Part shown: one piece after another, positions 12,375 through 20,510 of the stretch
How positions within the stretch are numbered: position 1 is the first letter of the stretch
Layout: the number at the start of each line of letters is the position of its first letter
DNA from: Zeimonas arvi
GTDB lineage: Bacteria > Pseudomonadota > Gammaproteobacteria > Burkholderiales > Burkholderiaceae_E
Assembly (NCBI RefSeq): GCF_008039575.1
Contig: NZ_VDUY01000007.1
Span: 1-64,000, forward strand
Direction of reading: 5' to 3'
DNA length: 64,000 nucleotides
The notes under the pieces: model-generated
Database searches by the model: none
What the model saw: only the letters and a program-made list of their open reading frames with translations
What the model was told of the DNA's origin: nothing
Program-made: the position numbers and the translations under genes

Positions 12375-12833
12375 ATGGCGACTGCCAGCAAGGCTGCGAA
12401 GAAACCCGCCGCGAAAGCACCGGCGAAGAAGCCGGCCGCCAAAGCGGCTGCCAAGGCCCCCGCGAAGAAGGCGGCGGCCAAGGCACCGGCGAAGAAACCC
12501 GCGGCGAAGGCGCCGGCCAAGAAGGCCGCGGCCAAGGCCCCGGCGAAGAAGGCGGCGGCGAAGGCCCCCGCGAAGAAGGCGGCGCGCAAGCCCAATGCCG
12601 CCTTCATGAAGGCGATGACGCCCAGCGCCGACCTGGCCGCGATCGTCGGCAGCAAGCCGCTGCCGCGCACCGAGGTCGTCAAGAAGATGTGGGAGTACAT
12701 CAAGAAGAACAATCTTCAGGACGCCAAGAACAAGCGGGCGATCAACGCCGACGACAAGCTGAAGAAGGTCTTCGGCAAGCCGCAGGTGACGATGTTCGAG
12801 ATGACCGGCCTGGTCGGCAAGCACCTGTCGTAA
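12375..12833 (+). CDS. SWIB/MDM2-domain protein with histone H1-like N-terminal tail
   Basis: 152 aa. Residues 1–72 are an almost pure Lys/Ala/Pro repeat (units like KKPAAKAPA) resembling histone H1 and bacterial H1-like DNA compaction proteins. Residues about 73–152 form a SWIB domain (MTPSADLAAIVGSKPLPR, WEYIKKNNLQDAKNKRAI, MFEMTGLVGKHLS). It probably binds DNA and shapes the nucleoid. SD GGAGG lies 7 nt before ATG 12375, and a bidirectional terminator follows. The repeat DNA (about 12400–12590) could vary in copy number between strains. Confidence 0.88.
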   Translation: MATASKAAKKPAAKAPAKKPAAKAAAKAPAKKAAAKAPAKKPAAKAPAKKAAAKAPAKKAAAKAPAKKAARKPNAAFMKAMTPSADLAAIVGSKPLPRTEVVKKMWEYIKKNNLQDAKNKRAINADDKLKKVFGKPQVTMFEMTGLVGKHLS

Positions 12834-12883
12834 GCCGGAAGCCAGCGGCGCGCGGCCCCCGGGCGGCGCGCCGGTGTGCAGAG

Positions 12884-12909
12884 AAAGGGGCAGCCTCGGC
12901 TGCCCCTTT
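12884..12909. terminator. Bidirectional intrinsic terminator between SWIB gene and lysR
   Basis: An 11-bp stem, AAAGGGGCAGC/GCTGCCCCTTT, with a 4-nt loop sits between two converging genes. The A-run on one side and T-run on the other suit termination in both directions, though the T-run is short. Confidence 0.75.
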
Positions 12910-12937
12910 CGCATGTCCGGGTCCCGGCGCAGGCGGT

Positions 12938-13843
12938 TCAGCCGCGCCAGTAAGCGGCGTTGCCGTAGGTGTTCTTCAGGTGGTCGATCAGCATCCGCAC
13001 GCGCAGCGGCAGGTGCCGGCGCTGCGGGAAGACCGCGTGGATGGCGTTGTCGGGCGCGGCGAAGGCGTCGAGCACGGTGACCAGCCTGCCGGCCTTGAGG
13101 TCCTCGCCCACCTCCCACATCGACCGCCAGGCCAGGCCGCGCCCGGCGACCGCCCAGTCGCGCAGCACCGCGCCGTCGTTGCAGGCCATGGCGCCCTGCA
13201 CCCGCATCGACACCAACTGGCCGTCGATGACGAACTGCCAGCCGCGCGCCTGGTTGCCGTAGGTGCCGAAGGTCAGGCAGTCGTGCGCGGCCAGATCTTT
13301 CGGCGCGGACGGCGTGCCGCGCCGCGCCACGTAGCCGGGACTGGCGACCACGACCCGGCGATTGTCGGCGAGCTTCAGCCCCACCAGGCTGGAGTCGTCG
13401 AGCGCGCCGATCCGGATCGCCAGGTCGATCCCCTCGTTGACGATGTCGGTGAGGCGGTCGGTCAGGTCCAGCGAGACGGTGACATCGGGGTGCGAGTCCA
13501 GGAAGGCGGGCAGCAGCGGTGCGACGTGCGCGCGGCCGAAGCCGGCCGGCGCGGTCACGCGCAGGTGGCCGCTGGCCTTGACGCCGCCCAGCGACACCGA
13601 GGCCTCGGCGTTCTGGAAGTCGTTCAGGATCCGCTGGCTGTCCTCGAGGAAGGCGCTGCCCTCGAAGGTGAGGGTGATCCTGCGCGTGGTGCGCACCAGC
13701 AGCTTCACGCCCAGGCGCTCCTCGAGCGCATCGATGCGCCGGCCGATCACCGCCGGCGCGACGCCCTCGGCTTGCGCGGCGGCCGACAGGCTGCCGCGGG
13801 TGGCAACGGCCACGAAAGTCTCCAGTTGCTTGAAGCGGTCCAT
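12938..13843 (-). CDS. LysR-family transcriptional regulator
   Basis: 301 aa. The N-terminal winged helix-turn-helix is MDRFKQLETFVAVATRGSLS with AAQAEGVAPAVIGRRIDALE. A periplasmic-binding-type effector domain follows (about 92–295), including GHLRVTAPAGFGRAHVAPLL, which places it in the CrgA/DsdC-like group. The putative target is unclear: the divergent neighbour 83 bp away is a small membrane-protein/OGFr pair, and LysR proteins often control the divergent unit. The effector is unknown. Confidence 0.9.
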   Translation of the reverse strand: MDRFKQLETFVAVATRGSLSAAAQAEGVAPAVIGRRIDALEERLGVKLLVRTTRRITLTFEGSAFLEDSQRILNDFQNAEASVSLGGVKASGHLRVTAPAGFGRAHVAPLLPAFLDSHPDVTVSLDLTDRLTDIVNEGIDLAIRIGALDDSSLVGLKLADNRRVVVASPGYVARRGTPSAPKDLAAHDCLTFGTYGNQARGWQFVIDGQLVSMRVQGAMACNDGAVLRDWAVAGRGLAWRSMWEVGEDLKAGRLVTVLDAFAAPDNAIHAVFPQRRHLPLRVRMLIDHLKNTYGNAAYWRG

Positions 13844-13926
13844 GCCGCGATTATCGCCTCTGGCGCGAGAGCGGCGAGCTCACTACACTCGGTGCGCGAC
13901 GCGCCACCCACGGACATTCGGAACGG

Positions 13927-14154
13927 ATGAAGGATTCGCAGCTGGCGCAGACTGCCCCCTCGGTCTGGCGACGCCTGTTCCTGCTGCTCGCCTGCGTGGC
14001 GGGCGGGCTCGTCGTCGGATTCGCCGGGCTGCGCGCGACCGGGAGCAGCGCCTGGTTCCTGGCGGTGCCGGCGTTCGTTGCGGCCGGCTGGCTTCGGGTG
14101 GCCGATCCGGATCAATGCGCGCCCTGCCGCGGGCCGGAGGCGCGGCGTCGATGA
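13927..14154 (+). CDS. Small hypothetical membrane protein
   Basis: 75 aa, unrecognised. Two hydrophobic segments (about 16–36 LFLLLACVAGGLVVGFAGL and 43–57 AWFLAVPAFVAAGWL) precede a Cys-containing, Arg-rich tail (DQCAPCRGPEARRR). Its TGA overlaps the ATG of the next gene (ATGA), a sign of translational coupling, which supports it as a real gene. The tail CxxC could bind a metal but this is not established. Confidence 0.5.
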   Translation: MKDSQLAQTAPSVWRRLFLLLACVAGGLVVGFAGLRATGSSAWFLAVPAFVAAGWLRVADPDQCAPCRGPEARRR

Positions 14155-14663
14155 AGCCGCTGCTCGCCTTCTACCGGGGCGCCGGCCGCGATCACCGGGG
14201 CCGCATGCTCGACGAGATCCTGCGCCACGACGACGACTGGCTCGAGCACACCCATGACTTCGTGCAGTGGCTCTTCCCGCTGCGCGAGCCGAGCGGCGTG
14301 AATCCGTTCGCGCCGCTGGTCGACGACGAGATCCGCGACGCCTTCGACGCCGACGCGGCCCTGCGCGCGAGCCTGCTGGCGAGTCTGGACCGGATGCTGG
14401 CCTTCTACGGGCTGGTGCGCAGCGCGGACGGCATCGTGAAATCGCCCGACTGGCCCGAGCGCAAGCGCAACTGGTTCCTCGCCAGCACCCACAACGACCT
14501 GCGAATCACCCGCATTCTCAAGAGCCTGTCCCTGCTGGGCCTGCGCGAGTGGGCCGAGCGCCTGCTCGGCTGCCTCGAGACGCTGCGGGTGGCCGAACCC
14601 GACTGCGGGATCGGCGCAACCGCCTTCGGCTACTGGCGCGACGCGCTGCGCCGTCCTTCCTGA
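14151..14663 (+). CDS. Opioid-growth-factor-receptor (OGFr)-domain protein
   Basis: 170 aa. The sequence from FYRGAGRDHRGRMLDEIL through the DDWLEHTHDFVQWLFPLREPS motif, and NWFLASTHNDLRITRILKSL further on, is the conserved region named after the animal OGF receptor. It also occurs in many proteobacteria, where its function is unknown. In bacteria it is a soluble, mostly helical protein. It overlaps the preceding small membrane-protein gene by 4 nt and lies 6 nt before the GGCT-like gene, so the four genes 13927–15592 probably form one operon. Confidence 0.75.
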   Translation: MKPLLAFYRGAGRDHRGRMLDEILRHDDDWLEHTHDFVQWLFPLREPSGVNPFAPLVDDEIRDAFDADAALRASLLASLDRMLAFYGLVRSADGIVKSPDWPERKRNWFLASTHNDLRITRILKSLSLLGLREWAERLLGCLETLRVAEPDCGIGATAFGYWRDALRRPS

Positions 14664-14669
14664 ACGACC

Positions 14670-15185
14670 ATGCCCGAGCTCGTCTTCGTCTACGGCACCC
14701 TGAAGCAAGGGTTTCCGAATTTCCACCTCAACCGAGGGCGCCGCGTGCCCGGCGAGTTCGTGACGCGCGAGGCCTACCCGCTTTACGTGGTCGGCGACAT
14801 CCGGGTGCCCTGGCTGGTCGACCGGCCGGGCTCGGGGCACCGGGTGGCCGGCGAGTTGTACCGGGTGGACGCCGACGCGCTCGCGCTGATGGACGCGCTC
14901 GAGCAGGTCGACGAACCCGGGTGGTATCGTCGGGCGGCGATCGAGGTCGAAGGGCGCCCGGCGCCCGGCGGGGAAGCCGTGAAGGCCTTCGTCTACTTCG
15001 GCTGCGCGGAGCGGCTGGACCGCATCGTCGTGCACGCGGGGCCGATCGCCGAGTACACCGAGGTCCTCGCCCGCAGTTACCGGGATGGCGACTTCCGGGC
15101 GGAAGCCGGACTCGACCGCAACCGGCCCCACCGAGACCCCGCCCACCTGAAGCAAAAAGGGAGCAAGGCATGGCGATCCGGATAG
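14670..15185 (+). CDS. Gamma-glutamylcyclotransferase-like (AIG2/GGACT) protein
   Basis: 171 aa with the family start MPELVFVYGTLKQGFPN (the YGTL loop binds the gamma-glutamyl moiety), the VAGELYRVDADALALMDALE segment with the likely catalytic Glu in the ALEQVDEPGWYRR region, and a C-terminal extension of about 40 basic residues. Family members release 5-oxoproline from gamma-glutamyl amines or dipeptides. The actual substrate is unknown. It overlaps the next gene by 16 nt. Confidence 0.78.
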   Translation: MPELVFVYGTLKQGFPNFHLNRGRRVPGEFVTREAYPLYVVGDIRVPWLVDRPGSGHRVAGELYRVDADALALMDALEQVDEPGWYRRAAIEVEGRPAPGGEAVKAFVYFGCAERLDRIVVHAGPIAEYTEVLARSYRDGDFRAEAGLDRNRPHRDPAHLKQKGSKAWRSG

Positions 15186-15592
15186 TCAGGCTCGGCGCGC
15201 CGCGGGCGCCCGGCGAAGGCCTGCGCATCGGCACCGTGCGCAGGCCGCCGCGCGGCGTCCCCAAGGCCGAGTTCGCGTCGCGCGACTTCTACGACGTCTG
15301 GTTCCCGAATCTGTCGCCCAGCGCCGAGCTGGTGGCCGAGGCGCTTCACGCGCGAGACGATCGCCAGTGGGCGGCCTTTCGCCGCAAGTTCCGCGCGGAG
15401 ATGAACCGGCCGGAGCCGAGCCGTGAACTGGACCTGCTCGCGGCCTTGTCCGGTCAGGCGAACTTCGCGATCGGCTGCTACTGCGAGGACGAGGCCCGCT
15501 GCCATCGCTCGGTGCTGCGCGAGCTGCTGGCCGAGCGCGGCGCGCGCATCGAGGACGAACCCGGAGGTGGCGTTGCCGGGCAGGACGAATGA
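15170..15592 (+). CDS. DUF488 family protein
   Basis: 140 aa of the DUF488 (COG3189-type) family of unknown function. Recognisable parts are IGTVRRPPRGVPKAEFASRD, FYDVWFPNLSPS, FRRKFRAEMNRPE and the Cys motif FAIGCYCEDEARCHRSVLRE. The conserved cysteines may form a metal or redox site. Start ATG 15170 has AAAGGGAGCAAGG before it and lies inside the end of the GGCT-like gene, which indicates coupled translation. Confidence 0.72.
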   Translation: MAIRIVRLGAPRAPGEGLRIGTVRRPPRGVPKAEFASRDFYDVWFPNLSPSAELVAEALHARDDRQWAAFRRKFRAEMNRPEPSRELDLLAALSGQANFAIGCYCEDEARCHRSVLRELLAERGARIEDEPGGGVAGQDE

Positions 15593-15673
15593 TCGCGGCA
15601 GCGAGGCGACGAAGGCGGCGGCCCGGCCAGGGTGGCCACAAGGTGAAGGAGACGACGTGAAGAGGCAGAAGGC

Positions 15674-16063
15674 ATGGCGAGACGACTGATCAGCTCCGGG
15701 TCGACCTTCGAGCAGGAGATCGGCTATTCGCGCGCGGTCGTCGACGGCGACTGGGTGTTCGTGTCGGGCACCACCGGCTTCGACTACGGCACGATGACCA
15801 TCTCCGGCGACGTGGTCGAACAGGCCGAGCAGTGCCTGAAGAACATCGAGGCGGCATTGCGCGAGGCGGGCGCCGCGATGCGCGACATCGTGCGGGTCGT
15901 CTACGTGCTGCCGCACGCGGCCGACTTCCCGGCCTGCTGGCCGGTGCTCAGGGAACGGTTCGGCGACATCCGGCCGGTCGCGATGATGATCTCGGCCGGA
16001 CTGGCCGATCCGCGGATGAAGATCGAGATCGAGGTCACCGCCCGCCGGCAGGCAGGCGCCTGA
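15674..16063 (+). CDS. RidA/YjgF-YER057c-UK114 family protein
   Basis: 129 aa. It has the trimeric RidA fold signature (YSRAVVDGDWVFVSGTTGFD, QAEQCLKNIEAALREAGAAM) but ends RPVAMMISAGLADPRMKIEIEVTARR. The catalytic-type Arg of true imine deaminases (usually RSCV.. or R-x-xV) is not obvious, so it may belong to a non-deaminase Rid subgroup. Gap of 81 bp after the DUF488 gene; its end nearly meets the converging YitT gene. Confidence 0.82.
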   Translation: MARRLISSGSTFEQEIGYSRAVVDGDWVFVSGTTGFDYGTMTISGDVVEQAEQCLKNIEAALREAGAAMRDIVRVVYVLPHAADFPACWPVLRERFGDIRPVAMMISAGLADPRMKIEIEVTARRQAGA

Positions 16064-16066
16064 GCC

Positions 16067-16732
16067 CTACATGCCTACGTAGCGCCCCGGCCGGTGGTTG
16101 ATCGCCAGGGTGAGGTTCAGCGTGAGGGCTCCCACCAGCGAGATCGCCACGATCGCCGGCGGGATCGCCAGCAGCGAGAGGAGCAGCACCGCGGCATCGA
16201 GCCCCAGTTGCGTCCAGCCGGCACGCCAGCCCAGGCGCTCCTGCAGGTAGAGCGCCAGCACGTTGAAACCGCCCAGGCTGCCGCGATGCCGGAACAGGAT
16301 CAGCAGGCCTACGCCGACCAGCAGTCCGCCCACCGGTGCCGCGTAGCCGGGGCTCGCGCTGCCCAGGTCCAGCAGCGGGCGCTGCAACTCGCTGACCGCC
16401 GACAGCAGGGTGACCGCCGCGACCGTCTTCAGCGTGAATCGCCAGCCCATCCGGAAGACCGCGAGCAGGAAGAAGGGCAGGTTCACCAGGAGGAAGGCCG
16501 GGCCGAATCCGAGCGAGGTCCGGTAGGACAGCAGCAAGGCCAGCCCGGCGGTGCCGCCGGTCATCAGCCCGGCGTTCTCGAACAGGGCCACGCCGAGCGC
16601 GACGAGGACCGTGGCGGAAACGAAGGCGATCGCGTCCTCGATCGCCGTGTGGCGCAGCGAGTCGGGAGCCGGACCCAGGCCGGGACCGGCGGCAGGGGTC
16701 GGGGGCGGGGCAGGGCGAGGGGCGGGATTCAT
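16067..16732 (-). CDS. YitT family membrane protein
   Basis: 221 aa, with a Pro/Ala-rich soluble N terminus (1–30) and about five transmembrane helices. The conserved stretches ALFENAGLMTGGTAGLALLL, GFGPAFLLVNLPFFLLA and RHRGSLGGFNVLALYLQERL are those of the YitT/DUF161 family. Function is unknown; the C-terminal cytosolic domain of longer YitT proteins is missing, which is typical of the short proteobacterial forms. Convergent with the RidA-like gene, 3 bp apart. Confidence 0.8.
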   Translation of the reverse strand: MNPAPRPAPPPTPAAGPGLGPAPDSLRHTAIEDAIAFVSATVLVALGVALFENAGLMTGGTAGLALLLSYRTSLGFGPAFLLVNLPFFLLAVFRMGWRFTLKTVAAVTLLSAVSELQRPLLDLGSASPGYAAPVGGLLVGVGLLILFRHRGSLGGFNVLALYLQERLGWRAGWTQLGLDAAVLLLSLLAIPPAIVAISLVGALTLNLTLAINHRPGRYVGM

Positions 16733-16878
16733 CGTTCCGGGCGGGGAGCCTTCCGGATTCTGTCACGGCACGCGTGGCGACGGCCCCTGCCTTTCGCGCG
16801 GGCGCTTGATCGTGGTCTATGCTCGACGCATGGCCGGAGCACCGCTCCGAAGCGCGAACCCCTTGCGGGACATTCACG

Positions 16879-17166
16879 ATGGACCAACGACCCAAGGCAG
16901 TGCCCACGGTGCAGGTATCGAACGAGCGGGTGCAGGTGACCGAATGGCGCTTCGCGCCCGGCGCCGAGACCGGCTGGCATCGGCACGAGATGGATTACGT
17001 GGTCGTGCCGATCACCGACGGCCGGCTGCTGCTCGAGACGCGCGACGGCAACCTGGAGGCCGAACTGACGCTCGGTCGAAGCTACGCCCGCTCGGTCGGC
17101 GTGGAGCACAACGTGGTCAACGCCAGCCCGCACGAAGTCGCATTCGTCGAGATCGAGGTCCGCTGA
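16879..17166 (+). CDS. Small cupin-domain protein
   Basis: 95-aa single cupin. Motif 1 is seen as GAETGWHRHEMDYVVVPITD (metal ligands His-x-His and Glu) and motif 2 as the GVEHNVVNASPHEVAFVEIE region with its own His. This is the form of small cytosolic cupins of unknown substrate. ATG 16879 has GGGA 8 nt upstream; an in-frame ATG at 16819 would add 20 non-conserved residues. It diverges from the YitT gene. Confidence 0.78.
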   Translation: MDQRPKAVPTVQVSNERVQVTEWRFAPGAETGWHRHEMDYVVVPITDGRLLLETRDGNLEAELTLGRSYARSVGVEHNVVNASPHEVAFVEIEVR

Positions 17167-17531
17167 CGCGGACGGGGCGCGCGAGCGGGCGTCACTCCGC
17201 CGCCGGAGCCGACCTGGGCGTGCCCCTGCGCTGCTTCGTCGTTTCGGATCGTCTTCGCGGGCAGGGGGCCGGTCATGCCTCCGATCGCGACGGCGCTCGC
17301 GTTTCTGTGGCGCGAATCGCTGGCCGAGCTGCCATTTCTGCACCTTTGCCGGTCTCGATGCGACTCGCCATCTGTACGAGAAGCACCGTCTCTTCCTCGC
17401 CGATCAGCGTCGCAGCGCGCAACAGGAGGGGCGAGGTCTCGGAGCCGGGCTTCGAGCGCGATCTACTGGCCTGGTGACGCCTCGTCCGTCTTCGGCGACA
17501 ATGCCCCGCCATCCTGCCTGACCCACGCGAG
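17167..17531. other. Region without a confident gene; possible gene relic
   Basis: No start-to-stop frame here looks like a normal gene. A frame at about 17303–17428 (+), without a start codon, reads FCGANRWPSCHFC and then LYEKHRLFLADQRR, with two CxxC-like pairs, and has visibly lower third-position GC than its neighbours. It may be the remains of a decayed small gene or chance. No terminator with a T-run is present. Confidence 0.25.
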
Positions 17532-17786
17532 ATGAAACGCGCCGCGATCGAAAGGGCACGCACCCTTGCCACCTGGAAGCGTCACCTGAGCCTGCACGCG
17601 CCGGCCGGACTCGCCTGCCGCTGCGAACAGCAGCCGGGGCGCTTTCGCAAGGGCGAGCGAGCCGGCGGCTGCGGGCGGCCCCGCTGCCGGCTCTGTCACG
17701 GCGACAAGCTGGCCGGTCTTCCGCGCCCCGGACTGCGCAGGGCGCTCGCGGCCGCACGGGAAGGTCTTCGCGAGCTTGCCGAATGA
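17532..17786 (+). CDS. Small conserved Cys-rich protein of unknown function
   Basis: 84 aa. It has a basic N-terminal helix (ERARTLATWKRHL), then CRCEQQPGRFRKGERAGGCG followed by GRPRCRLCHGDKL, a C-x-C ... C-x(5)-C-x(2)-C-H arrangement that looks like a metal-binding knuckle. I recall similar short proteins with an RFRKGxRxxGCG..RCxLCH core in other proteobacteria, none characterised. Its TGA overlaps the ATG of the sodium symporter gene (ATGA), so the two are probably translated together. Confidence 0.62.
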   Translation: MKRAAIERARTLATWKRHLSLHAPAGLACRCEQQPGRFRKGERAGGCGRPRCRLCHGDKLAGLPRPGLRRALAAAREGLRELAE

Positions 17787-19147
17787 CCGGCCGCGGCGAG
17801 AGCTGGTCCGGGCGCGTCGGCTTCATCCTGGCCACGATCGGCTCCGCGGTCGGCATCGGCAGCGTCTGGAAGTTCCCCTACGAAGTCGGCGCCAACGGCG
17901 GCAGCGCCTTCCTGCTGTTCTACCTGATCGGCCTGGTGGCGATCGTCGTGCCGCTGATGCTCGCCGAGTTCGCGATCGGCCGGCGCGGGCGCGGCGATTC
18001 CTCGGTCAGCATCGCCCTGGTGGCGCGCCAGGCCGGGGCAGGGCGCGCATGGACCTTGGTCGGGGTGTTCGGCGTGCTCACCGGTTTCCTGATCCTGAGC
18101 TTCTACTCGGTGATCGGGGGCTGGACGCTCGGCTACGCGATCCAGATGGCGCACGACGGTCTGCCCGGCGCCGATCCGGCGGCGGTGGCCGGGCGATTCG
18201 AGCGCTTCCTGTCCTCGCCCGGCAGGCTGGCCTTCCTGCACGCGCTGTTCATGGGGGCCACCCTCTTCGTGGTGGCGCGCGGCATCAGCGGCGGCATCGA
18301 GTGCGCGGCAAAGGTGCTGATGCCGCTGCTCGCCGTCCTGATGCTGGGGTTGGCCGGCTGGGCGATGCTGCAGGGCGACGTCCGCGCCACCATCGAGTTC
18401 CTGTTCCGGCTCGACACCTCGTACCTGAACGCCGGCACCGCGCTCGAGGCGCTCGGGCTCGGCTTCTTCTCGATCGGCGTGGGCCTCGGGCTGATGATCA
18501 CCTACGCGGCGTACAGCGGCGCGGAGATCAGCCTGACCGAGGTGACGGTCGTTTCGGTCGCGGCCGACACGGCGATTTCCTTTCTCGCCGGCTTCGCGGT
18601 CTTCCCGATCGTGTTCGCCTACGGGCTGGATCCGGCCAGCGGCCCCGGCCTGGTCTTCGTGACGCTGCCGCTGGCCTTCGCCCAGATGCCCTTCGGCACG
18701 CTGGCGGCCTGGACCTTCTTCGTGCTGCTCTTCGTGGCGGCGCTGGCTTCGGCGATCTCGCTGCTCGAGCTGGTGGTGGCGCTGCTGGTGCGGCGCGCCG
18801 GCATGCGCCGACCGGCGGCCGCGCTGCTTGCCGCCGGCGCCTGCTACCTGATGGGCTTGGCCACCGTGTTCTCCTTCAATCTGTGGGCGCAGTGGCGTCC
18901 GCTGGCGGGCGTGGCGGGTCTCGCCGATGCGAGCTTCTTCGACCTGCTGGACCAGCTGACCTCCAAGCTGATGCTGCCGATCGGCGGGATGCTGATCTCG
19001 ATCTTCGCCGGCTGGGTGATGCCGCGCGAGCTGCTGGCCGCGGAGCTGGGGCTCGGCCCGCGCGCCGGCGCGGCGCTGGCACTCCTGCTGAGATTCGTCG
19101 TGCCCGCGGGAATCGGCGCGGCCACCCTGTTCGCGCTGCGGGGCTGA
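17783..19147 (+). CDS. Sodium-dependent neurotransmitter-symporter-family (NSS/SNF) transporter
   Basis: 454-aa inner-membrane Na+-coupled symporter, probably for amino acids. TM1 carries the unwound Na+/substrate motif (ILATIGSAVGIGSVWKFPYE, versus AVGLGNxWRFPY in the family). Further hallmarks are NGGSAFLLFYLIGL, the TM6 region FSIGVGLGLMITYAAYSG, and about eleven to twelve helices overall. The Arg of WRFPY is Lys here. It is translationally coupled to the small Cys-rich gene before it, and 4 nt separate it from the next gene. Confidence 0.9.
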   Translation: MTGRGESWSGRVGFILATIGSAVGIGSVWKFPYEVGANGGSAFLLFYLIGLVAIVVPLMLAEFAIGRRGRGDSSVSIALVARQAGAGRAWTLVGVFGVLTGFLILSFYSVIGGWTLGYAIQMAHDGLPGADPAAVAGRFERFLSSPGRLAFLHALFMGATLFVVARGISGGIECAAKVLMPLLAVLMLGLAGWAMLQGDVRATIEFLFRLDTSYLNAGTALEALGLGFFSIGVGLGLMITYAAYSGAEISLTEVTVVSVAADTAISFLAGFAVFPIVFAYGLDPASGPGLVFVTLPLAFAQMPFGTLAAWTFFVLLFVAALASAISLLELVVALLVRRAGMRRPAAALLAAGACYLMGLATVFSFNLWAQWRPLAGVAGLADASFFDLLDQLTSKLMLPIGGMLISIFAGWVMPRELLAAELGLGPRAGAALALLLRFVVPAGIGAATLFALRG

Positions 19148-19151
19148 AACC

Positions 19152-19502
19152 ATGGGCTGGCTCGCGACCAAGTACCTGCTGACCGCCGCGGTTGTCGTCG
19201 CGGTGTCCGAGCTGGCGCGACGCAGCGACCGGATCGGGGCGCTGGTGGCTTCGCTGCCGCTGGTCACCCTGCTCGCCCTGGTCTGGCTTCACGTCGAGCG
19301 CCAGCCCGACGAGAAACTCGCGAATCACGCCTGGTATACGTTCTGGTACGTGATCCCCACGCTGCCGATGTTCCTCGTCTTCCCGCTGCTGCTGCCACGC
19401 ATCGGCTTCTGGCCCACACTGCTGGCCTGTGTGGCGCTCACGATCGGCTGCTTCGCCGCCTTCGGCCTGCTGGTCCGCCGTTTCGGGATCGAACTGTTTT
19501 GA
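19152..19502 (+). CDS. DUF3147-type small membrane protein
   Basis: 116 aa with four predicted helices (about 5–20, 27–46, 65–84, 90–110). The sequence MGWLATKYLLTAAVVVAVSE and SDRIGALVASLPLVTLLALV matches my memory of the DUF3147 family, whose role is unknown. It starts 4 nt after the NSS transporter and precedes the SMP-30 gene by 13 nt, so it is probably in the same operon. Confidence 0.68.
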   Translation: MGWLATKYLLTAAVVVAVSELARRSDRIGALVASLPLVTLLALVWLHVERQPDEKLANHAWYTFWYVIPTLPMFLVFPLLLPRIGFWPTLLACVALTIGCFAAFGLLVRRFGIELF

Positions 19503-19515
19503 GGAGACTTTTCTG

Positions 19516-20445
19516 ATGAAGATTCGCGAGCTCGCATCCGGCCTCCTGTTTCCCGAAGGGCCGGTGGCCATGGACGACGGTTCGGTGCTGCTGGTGGAGA
19601 TCGGGCGCGGCACGCTCACCCGCGTGAGCGCGGGCGGCAAGGTGTCGGTGGCGGCCGATCTGGGCGGAGGCCCCAACGGCGCGGCGATCGGTCCCGACGG
19701 CGCGGTCTACGTCTGCAACAACGGCGGCTTCCGTTTCCACACCGAGGCCGACGGCTGCTTCAGGCCGGTCGCGCAGGCCGACGATTACTCCGGCGGCCGG
19801 ATCGAGCGGGTGAACCTGGCCACCGGCCGCGCCGAGCGGGTGCTCGACGCGGTGGACGGCGTGCCCTTGCGCGGTCCGAACGATCTGGTCTTCGACGCGC
19901 AGGGCGGGCTCTGGTTCACCGACCTCGGCAAGGTCCGCGAGCGCGAGATGGACCGCGGCGGGGTCTTCTTCACCCGCCCCGAGGGCAGCGGCGCGGTGGC
20001 CGTCGCGCGCCCCGCGATGACGCCCAACGGCATCGCGTTGTCGCCGGACGGCAAGACCGTCTACTACGCCGAGACCGAGGGGGCCCGGCTGTGGGCCTTC
20101 GACATCACCGGGCCGGGCCAGGTGCGGCGCGACCCCTGGCCGTCGCCGCACGGCGGCCGCCTGGTCGCGGCGGCGCCTGGCGGGCACTACCAGCGCTTCG
20201 ATTCGATGGCGGTCGACGCCTTCGGCAACGTCTGCGTGGCCACGCTGCTGCACGGCGGGATCACGGTGATCTCGCCCGACGGCAGCCTGGCCACCCACGT
20301 GCCGCTGCCCGACCGCTATACGACCAACCTGTGCTTCGGCGGCAGGGACATGCGCACCGTTTACGTGACCCTGTCCGGCGTCGGCAAGCTGATCGCGATC
20401 GACGACTGGCCGGTGCCGGGGTTGCGACTGAACTTCAACGCCTGA
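19516..20445 (+). CDS. SMP-30/gluconolactonase/LRE family protein
   Basis: 309-aa six-bladed beta-propeller of the lactonase type. Blade motifs are LLFPEGPVAMDDGSVLLVEI (metal-binding Glu), GPNGAAIGPDGAVYVCNNGG, RGPNDLVFDAQGGLWFTDLG (metal-binding Asn/Asp) and MTPNGIALSPDGKTVYYAET. It should hydrolyse a sugar or organic lactone with a bound divalent metal. No signal peptide is seen. SD GAGGAG precedes ATG 19516. An EthD-family gene follows, suggesting a small catabolic unit. Confidence 0.88.
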   Translation: MKIRELASGLLFPEGPVAMDDGSVLLVEIGRGTLTRVSAGGKVSVAADLGGGPNGAAIGPDGAVYVCNNGGFRFHTEADGCFRPVAQADDYSGGRIERVNLATGRAERVLDAVDGVPLRGPNDLVFDAQGGLWFTDLGKVREREMDRGGVFFTRPEGSGAVAVARPAMTPNGIALSPDGKTVYYAETEGARLWAFDITGPGQVRRDPWPSPHGGRLVAAAPGGHYQRFDSMAVDAFGNVCVATLLHGGITVISPDGSLATHVPLPDRYTTNLCFGGRDMRTVYVTLSGVGKLIAIDDWPVPGLRLNFNA

Positions 20446-20510
20446 GCCGCGCCAGCGGCGACTGTCCATCAGCCGCGGCAAGCGGCCATCCGCCCGAGGA
20501 GGTGCCTTCG

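Noticed and set aside
12400-12590. Regular repeats that might be a CRISPR array
   Set aside because: The repeats have no unique spacers and are in-frame Lys/Ala/Pro codons of the SWIB protein tail.
17273-17572. Minus-strand 99-codon frame overlapping the small Cys-rich gene
   Set aside because: No ribosome site or family resemblance, and it conflicts with the better-supported plus-strand gene.
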